From Entomoplasma ellychniae (GTDB taxonomy: Bacteria > Bacillota_I > Bacilli_A > Mycoplasmatales > Mycoplasmataceae), in the NCBI RefSeq assembly GCF_002930155.1, contig NZ_PHND01000001.1:186001-250000 (forward strand): a stretch of 64,000 nt of DNA, written 5' to 3'. How positions within the stretch are numbered: position 1 is the first letter of the stretch; the number at the start of each line of letters is the position of its first letter. The notes under the pieces were generated by a model, which had not been told where the DNA came from, did no database searches, and was given only the letters and a program-made list of their open reading frames with translations. Position numbers and translations under genes: made by a program. Positions 57,618-64,000 of this stretch are shown in pieces.

Positions 57618-58100
57618 ATGAAAAAAAATTTATTGATCATTGTTACGCTTTTAATTATTATTTCATTTTTACCATTTCAAATTTATGTAAAAAATAATTC
57701 TTACAACTACTTTGAATTGCGATATAAGTTTAATCATAATATAAGAAATTTTTCGTACCCTGAAAAACTTTTAAAAAAAAGATATAAATTTTATTGACTA
57801 GATTTTGCTGAACATAAAAGTGATTTAACTTGATTTGAGCCTTTAAAAATTGATTTAAATACTAATTTTATATATTTAGACATCAAAAGTAAATTTGTAA
57901 TTAAAAAAAGTTTAGATTCACTAGAAATGAAGCACTTAAGTATTTTTTTATTATCAAGTTATGAGCAATATCAGCTTTTTCAAATTTTAAAATTAAAAAT
58001 TCAAAGTGATGAAATCAAAAATAAAGTAAAGGAATTTTGTGATGAAAAAAACTACCCATTTTTGTTTGAAAAAGGAATTAGTAAAATTATTTCATTCTAA
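57618..58100 (+). CDS. Membrane-anchored hypothetical protein upstream of comEC
   Basis: A 160-residue protein with one N-terminal membrane helix (residues 4-22) and a charged, aromatic-rich rest rich in Lys, Phe and Tyr. I do not recognise it; it does not carry the helix-hairpin-helix of ComEA, which sits at this position in other bacteria. Its last 59 bases overlap the comEC start in another frame, so the two are coupled. No good ribosome-binding site precedes the ATG. Confidence 0.7.
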
Positions 58101-60102
58101 TGTGTGAAAGGCTATTTTTTTATTAATTTCAGTTTTTTGTTTTAATATCTTTATATTTAATAATTCTTTTTATTTTTTGGTAATTTGAATTGTGACTTTT
58201 ATTGGCTACTTAACAATTGGGGAAAATAAAATTAAATCATTATTTGTTTTTTTATTACCTGTATTTATTTTTTTTATTTTATTCAAAATAAAAAGCGTTA
58301 GTTATGCAGATAACACAAAAATAGAAGGTATAGGCAAAATCAAACAAGTAAAAGATTCTTACATTGTTATTGGTTGAAATAGTTTTGACTTTTATTTATC
58401 TAAACCAAAAGTAGTTGATTTAAAAATAGGCGATCAATTTAAATTTGATGGTGTTGTAAAAAAACTTGTTTCTAATAGCAACTATTATGAATTTGATTTC
58501 GTAAAATTTTTAAATAAAAAATTTGTTTTTTATGAATTAAAAGTTTCTGATATAAAAAAAGTGGAAAGCAAAAATTTAAAAACTGTAATTTTTTGACTTT
58601 TTAATAGAGTTAGTTTTTCAGATCTAACTAGATTTTTTTGGTTACCAGAAAAATTTAAATCCAAAGAATTAAATAACTTATTAATAAAAAATAATATTTC
58701 TTATATTTCAAATTCCTGTATTTTATTACTTATTCCTTTAATTAATCTTAGCTTTAAAAAAACTAAAAACAAATTATTTAACTTTAAAAATATTATATTA
58801 ACAGTTATAGCTCTTGTAATTTATTTACAATTAGAAAATGTGTTATTGTTAAGAATTTTAATATTTTGAATCTTAAAATCACTCTATAAAAATAAAAGTA
58901 ATAAAAGTTTAAATTTGCTAACTATATATTTAATGATTTGTTTAAAACCAAATTATATTTTTTCAACAGGTTTTATCTATATAAGTGTTATTTATACTTT
59001 ATCTTGCTTTTTACCTAAAAAAAACAAAAAGTATTTAAACTTTATTTTTTTCTATTTTTTATTTATGGGTTTAAATATGTATTTTAACTATAATATTAAT
59101 CCCATGACTAACTTTATAGCTTTAATTCTAATACCAATATTTAATATCTTTGCAGTTTGTAGTTTAATTTTTGATGGTATAGGTGTAAACAACAATGCCT
59201 TATATTTGAGTTTATTCAGACTTGTTAGTTGAATTACAAAATTTGGTATTAATTTTAATATTGGAAAAATAGAAATTTGATTTATATTAACTTATATGAT
59301 TGTTTTGACTGTTTTGTTCAACAAACAATTGCTAGATGTAAAAACAAATATAATAAGCTTTATAACAATCATTTTAGCAATATCTTTGCTTTATTTATTA
59401 AAACCTAATCATAATCTTGCGATGTTAAATGTTGGTAACGCTAATTCTTTTGTATACCACAATAAATGAAATAATGTGACCATTATTTTTGATGCAGGGA
59501 CAGGAAAAAATAAAAGTACAGAACTTGTTACAAGTTTTTTAAAATATTATGGAATCAATAAAATAGATATGATTGCTATATCCCATTATCACGAAGACCA
59601 TTACAATAATTTATCTAGTTTACAAGAAAATTTCAAAATAAATTTATTTGTAAATAAGGATAATTTCAAAGAAGTTTATAAAATTAAAAATGTGATTATA
59701 AGGTTTTTTAATGACCCATCAGCTAGTAGTGAAAATAATCAAAGCATCATTCCTTTTATAGACGTTGGTAACTTTAGAGCTTTATTTATGGGTGATGCAG
59801 AACAACCCACTGAAAACCATTTAATGCACAGAATAGATTTTATAAATTATTTAAATTTAAAAAGAGTGGATTTACTACAAGTTGGACATCACGGAAGTAA
59901 AACATCATCATCTTTAGAATTTTTAAAATTTATAAATCCAAAAAATGCATTTATAAGTGGAACTGATGAAGGTGGAAATAAAATTTTTCCTCATAAGCAA
60001 ACTATTGATAATCTTAATTTTTTAAAAATTCCTTATTTTATTACACAAAGTAAAAATAATTGATTTTTCAATATTTTAAGTAAATCTATAACAAAAAAAT
60101 AA
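58042..60102 (+). CDS. comEC: ComEC/Rec2-like DNA uptake channel
   Basis: A 686-residue protein with an N-terminal multi-helix membrane region (about residues 20-460) and a C-terminal metallo-beta-lactamase-like domain with the metal motif HYHEDH (His515-His520), followed by FMGDAE and VGHHGSKTS. In competent bacteria ComEC pulls single-stranded DNA through the membrane. The ATG at 58042 (AAAGGAATT site) is within the upstream gene. The order differs from the usual comEA-comEC. Whether the cell is competent cannot be judged from this gene alone. Many TGA Trp codons. Confidence 0.9.
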
Positions 60103-60121
60103 GGAACTAACCTTATTTTTT
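60098..60121. terminator. Bidirectional terminator between comEC and rpsT
   Basis: AATAAGG and CCTTATT form a seven-base stem with an AACTAA loop. T-runs follow on both strands, so it serves comEC on plus and rpsT on minus. Confidence 0.85.
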
Positions 60122-60146
60122 AAATTTAAATAAAATGCTTATAAAA

Positions 60147-60392
60147 TTAAGCAGACATTAAACGTGATTTTTCTCTAGCAGCTTTATTGTCTTTTAAAAT
60201 CCCTTTTTTTAGACCTTTGTCAATTAGGCATACAGCATGAGTAATTTTAGTTTGAGCATCAGCTGCTCCTTCACTTTTAGCGTGTTTAGCATGTTTAATT
60301 GCTCTTCTAATTTCTGATCTAATAGCTTTATTTTCTACTCTTGATTTTTCATTAGTTAAAACACGTTTTTTTTGTGATTTAATATTTGGCAT
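60147..60392 (-). CDS. rpsT: 30S ribosomal protein S20
   Basis: An 81-residue basic helical ribosomal protein, MPNIKSQKKRVLTNEKSR at the start and KAAREKSRLMSA at the end. An AAAAGGAG site precedes it on the minus strand. It diverges from holA, as is common in Firmicutes. Confidence 0.97.
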   Translation of the reverse strand: MPNIKSQKKRVLTNEKSRVENKAIRSEIRRAIKHAKHAKSEGAADAQTKITHAVCLIDKGLKKGILKDNKAAREKSRLMSA

Positions 60393-60541
60393 AGTTTCAA
60401 CTCCTTTTCAATATTTTTATTTTAAGTCAATATAAAGTATAACAAATTCATAAATAAAATAGAGAAAAATAACTCAAAATGATTTTTTTATATTATTAAA
60501 TGATGATAATAAGTTAAAATAATTTTATATAAGGAGGGGTT

Positions 60542-61495
60542 ATGCATTTCATTTATTCTAGTGATCACTTTTTGTTATCAAAAACTCTTAATAAACTACT
60601 TAAGCAATTAAACAATGATCAAAGTTATGAAGTCGAAAAGTTTTCTTTGATTTACAACAATTTAAATGAAATCTACAATAGTTTAGTTACGATTTCTTTA
60701 TTTGGTTATAAAAAAATAATAATAATTGAAGATGCATGATGTTTTACAGAAGAAAAAGTAACTTTAAATAAATCTTATTCTGAAGAGTTTATATATCAAA
60801 TAATTGATAGCATTACAGACAATATTGTAATTTTTACACTTAATACTGATAAGATATCTAAAAGATTAAAATTAAGTAAATATATTGAACAAAAAGCAGA
60901 ATTAATTCACATTAAGAAGATGGATGATTCACAAGTTATTCAATATGTTAAAACGTTTTTATTCAAACAAGGTAAACAAATTGATTTAGAAACTGCAACT
61001 TATCTTTACAATAAAGTCCCAAATGATATGCAGAGTCTTTCTAACGAATTAAATAAACTATCAAATTTAGAAGTGATTGAAATAAATAAGCAAACAATAA
61101 ACGCTAATATTAGCAAATATATTGAAAATGATGTTTTTGAACTTGCAGAAAGTTTTGTTAAAAATGATAATAAAAAATTCATTAATTTGTATAAAGATTA
61201 TTTATTAATCAATGATGATATTATCGGTTTAATTGCTTTGATACACACTAATTTAGTTTTTTTCAGAGATGTAAAAATTTTAAAAGAAAAATTATTATCA
61301 AAAGAAGAAATAATATCTAGTTTAAAGGCTCACCCATTTAGAGTTAAGCTGGCTTTATCAAACAATCTAAATGTTGCATCTTTAAATAAAAAAATTAAGT
61401 TAATTTATACAATACAAAAAGGAATTATTAATCAAAATATTGATAAAGAAAACATAGCTGAATACTTATTTATTAAAAACATGAATAATTTTTAA
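60542..61495 (+). CDS. holA: DNA polymerase III delta subunit
   Basis: Clamp-loader subunit that opens the sliding clamp. The 317 residues follow HolA: FIYSSDHFLLSKTLNKLL replaces the usual Walker-like region, SLFGYKKIIIIEDA near residue 55, and the C-terminal helical collar. An AAGGAGGGG site precedes the ATG. Its divergent neighbour rpsT supports the call. A TGA Trp at 60738. The terminal FIKNMNNF is short of the family end, within normal variation. Confidence 0.9.
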
Positions 61496-61524
61496 TTTTG
61501 GCTAAATTCGTTTATATAGTATCT

Positions 61525-61552
61525 TTGTTTTAAAACAGCTCCATGTTATAAT
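61525..61552 (+). promoter_or_regulatory. Promoter of hisS-aspS
   Basis: TTGTTT (61525-61530) and TATAAT (61547-61552), spaced by 16 bases, 25 bases upstream of hisS. Confidence 0.6.
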
Positions 61553-61576
61553 AATGTAAGTTAAAAAGGAGTTTTC

Positions 61577-62830
61577 ATGCAAAAACCAAAAGGGACACAA
61601 GATATTTTTTTAAAAGAAGCAAAAAAATGAAGATGATTATCCAATGAATTTATTGATGTATTAAAAAAATACAATTTTAATGAAATAATAACTCCTATTT
61701 TTGAATCAAAAGAAGTTTTTGTTCGTGGTGTTGGGAGTGAAACTGATGTTGTACAAAAAGAAATGTTTGAATTTGAAGATAAGTCTAAAAGAATCAATGT
61801 TTTAAGACCTGAATTAACAGCTCCAGTCGTTAGGTCTTTTATTGAAAACAAAATGTATGCTAATGAAAATTTACCATTGAAATTCTTTTATAATGGTCCA
61901 GCTTTTAGATATGAAAGACCTCAAGCTGGAAGATACAGGCAATTCAATCAATTTGGGATTGAAGTTTTTGGCAATGATTCACTAGAACAAGATATTGAAA
62001 TTATTTTATTAGCAAATAAATTCATTAAAACTTGTAAAGTTGATCAATTATTATCTATTGAAATAAATTATTTGATTAGTGGTGATGCTAGAAAAAAATA
62101 TGAAATCGCATTGTTAGACGAAGTAAATAAAATTAAAGAAATTTGTGCTGATTGTGAAGTTAGAAAAGAAAAAAATATTTTAAGAGTTTTAGATTGTAAG
62201 ATAGATGGTCACAAATACAAACAGTTACCTAAAATGTCTAAGTACATTAATGAAACAGACAAGTTAAGATTTGAACAAATAGTTAGTCAATTAAAGACAT
62301 TAAATGTAAATGTCAAAATAAATGAAAAATTAGTTCGAGGTTTAGATTATTATACAGGTATTGTTTTTGAAGTAACAAATGTCAAAACTAGTCAAGCAGT
62401 TATTGCTGGTGGAAGATATAATAATTTAGTAGAAAACATGGGTGGACCTTCAATCCCTGCTATTGGATTTGCAGTTGGTTGAGAAAGAATGCTGATTTTA
62501 ATTGAAGAAAATCAAACTTTAAAAATAGAGGATAATCAATTAGATGTTTTTATTATTCCTATTTCAGATAAAGGAAGAATCATAACTAATAAATTAATGA
62601 ATGAAATGAGAGATGAAAGTATAATTGTTGATACTAACTGAAATATTTCTAAACTTAAAAATGGATTTAAAGCTTCAGAAAAAGTTTTAACAAAAAATCT
62701 TATAATAATTGGTGATGAAAGCATATGTACTAATGCATATGAAATAAAATCAAAAGTGTCAGACAAAATTGTAAAAGTAAAATATGATGAAATAATCTCA
62801 TATTTAAAATTAGAGAAAGGGTGTAAATAA
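61577..62830 (+). CDS. hisS: Histidyl-tRNA synthetase
   Basis: Class II synthetase. The 417 residues start QKPKGTQDIFLKEA; motif 1 region EIITPIFESKEVF, class II motif 2 around FYNGPAFRYERPQAGRYRQFNQ, the histidine-specific VRGLDYYTGIVFEV block, AGGRYNNL, and motif 3 GFAVGWERML are all present. The C-terminal domain binds the anticodon. An AAAAAGGAG site precedes the ATG. aspS follows after two bases. Confidence 0.97.
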
Positions 62831-62832
62831 TA

Positions 62833-64000
62833 ATGAACCGAACACACAATTGTGGCGAACTTAGCATTAAAAATAAAGGTGAAGAAGTTATTCTTCAAGG
62901 ATGAGTTAAAAAAGTTCGTAATATTGGACAAGTGGCATTTATTGATTTAAAGGACATGTATGGTGTTACTCAAATATTAGTTACTGATTATAAAAAAGAT
63001 TTGCTTAGTGATTTAAAATCAGAGTATGTTATTAAAATCATTGGAACTGTAATTGAAAGAAAGTCAAAAAATTTAAACTTAAGCACTGGTGAAATTGAAA
63101 TAGAATTAAAAGATTTAGAAATTATAAATAAGAGTGAAATTACACCATTTCTTATTGAAGATGAAGTTCAAGTTAATGAAGATACAAGAATGTCTTACAG
63201 ATATTTAGATTTAAGAAGACCTGTTATTCAAAAAAATATAATTTTAAGATCTACTGTAAATAAGACTATTAGAAATGAATTTGACAATCTTGGTTTTATA
63301 GAAGTTGAGACACCTATATTTGGTAAATCTACTCCAGAGGGTGCAAGAGATTTTTTAGTTCCTTCAAGACTTAATCCAAATAATTTTTATGCTCTACCCC
63401 AATCACCTCAGCTATACAAACAACTATTGATGATTAGTGGTTTTGATAAATATTATCAAATTGCTAGATGTTTTAGAGATGAAGATTTAAGAATTGATAG
63501 ACAACCCGAATTTTCTCAATTAGATATGGAAATGTCGTTTTCAAGTGCATCGCAAGTTCAAGAAATTATTGAAAAGGTTGTTAAAAAAGTTATTAAAAAT
63601 ACAGTTAATGTTGATATCAATGAAGCGTTTTTAAAAATGACTTACAAAGAAGCTATTGATGTATATGGGGTTGATAAGCCTGATTTAAGATTTAATTTGC
63701 ATCTTAAAACTTTAACTGAGATATTCAAATCAACCAATATTCATTTTTTTTCCAATATAAAATCTATTGACTCTATTAGAGGAATTATGGTTGAAAGTTT
63801 ATTGTCTAAAAAAGATTTAGAAATACTAAATGAAGCAGCTAACCAAAAAGGATTTAAATCACTTGCTTTTATTAAGCATGATAATGGTAATTGATCTGGG
63901 TCATTAGCTTCAAGTTTAAGTGATCAAGAAAAAGAAGAATTAATTAAGGTATTTGAAATAAAAGATCAAGCAACTATTTTGTTGAATTTTGGTAAATATC
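62833..64000 (+). CDS. aspS: Aspartyl-tRNA synthetase, N-terminal part
   Basis: Class II synthetase cut by the end of the window. The first 389 residues are visible: the OB anticodon-binding domain (QGWVKKVRNIGQVAFIDL, residues 15-100), motif 1 region FIEVETPIFGKSTPEGARDF, RLNPNNFYALPQSPQLYKQLLM, motif 2 QIARCFRDEDLRIDRQPEFSQ, and the beginning of the GAD insertion. The ATG lies two bases after the hisS stop, and the GAAAGGG site lies inside hisS. Confidence 0.97.

Overview
The window is AT-rich DNA from a wall-less bacterium (Mollicutes). UGA has to be read as tryptophan throughout: nearly every long gene (lon, pheT, ileS, hisS, the GH85 gene) has in-frame TGA codons at conserved Trp positions, and TAA/TAG are the only stops. 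The reduced division cluster (mraZ-rsmH-ftsA-ftsZ-sepF), a lone rRNA operon without spacer tRNAs, very short intergenic gaps and the single-gene versions of many pathways fit the Spiroplasma/Mesoplasma/Entomoplasma branch, most likely Mesoplasma or Entomoplasma. The genus is an inference; the genetic code is seen directly.

Layout. 1-8.8 kb: translation and protein-quality genes (DUF2779 protein, fmt, efp, Asp23-like, tig, then lon behind a CIRCE operator, a GNAT protein and rarA). 8.9-13.9 kb: 16S-23S-5S rRNA with two long RNase III-type processing stems. 14-20.5 kb: an ABC exporter pair, a 1439-residue FtsX-type permease and an unknown gene. 20.5-24.6 kb: pheS-pheT-yceD-rpmF. 24.7-29 kb: division cluster, with a textbook MraZ operator at its start. 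29-33 kb: an alpha/beta hydrolase, then a T-box leader and ileS. 33-38.3 kb: a tightly overlapping run lspA-rluD-pseudorhomboid-dCMP deaminase-acpS-folA-plsC. 38.4-38.8 kb: five tRNAs (Thr, Tyr, Gln, Lys, Leu), all with encoded CCA. 38.9-42.4 kb: a divergent lipoprotein, rpmG, pepP and a membrane protein.

42.4-45.7 kb holds a copper module in which the metal-binding HMA domain and the P-type ATPase are separate overlapping genes behind a hairpin that includes the ribosome-binding site. A decayed tag (3-methyladenine glycosylase) gene and a choline-kinase-like gene follow. 45.7-49 kb is a housekeeping run: rdgB, trmL, a nadD-yqeK fusion, mtnN and rbfA.

The most distinctive accessory locus is 49.5-56.1 kb. 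An exported protein of unknown function, an ABC ATPase with a non-canonical signature loop, two membrane permeases and a lipoprotein with a GH85 endo-beta-N-acetylglucosaminidase active site lie in one apparent operon, which suggests a surface glycan-processing system. Just downstream, at about 56.5-56.8 kb, is a stretch of decayed reading frame that resembles the REC lobe of Cas9, a possible relic of a lost CRISPR system. I see no CRISPR array or intact cas gene. The window ends with ohr, an unknown gene overlapping comEC, rpsT, holA, hisS and the start of aspS.
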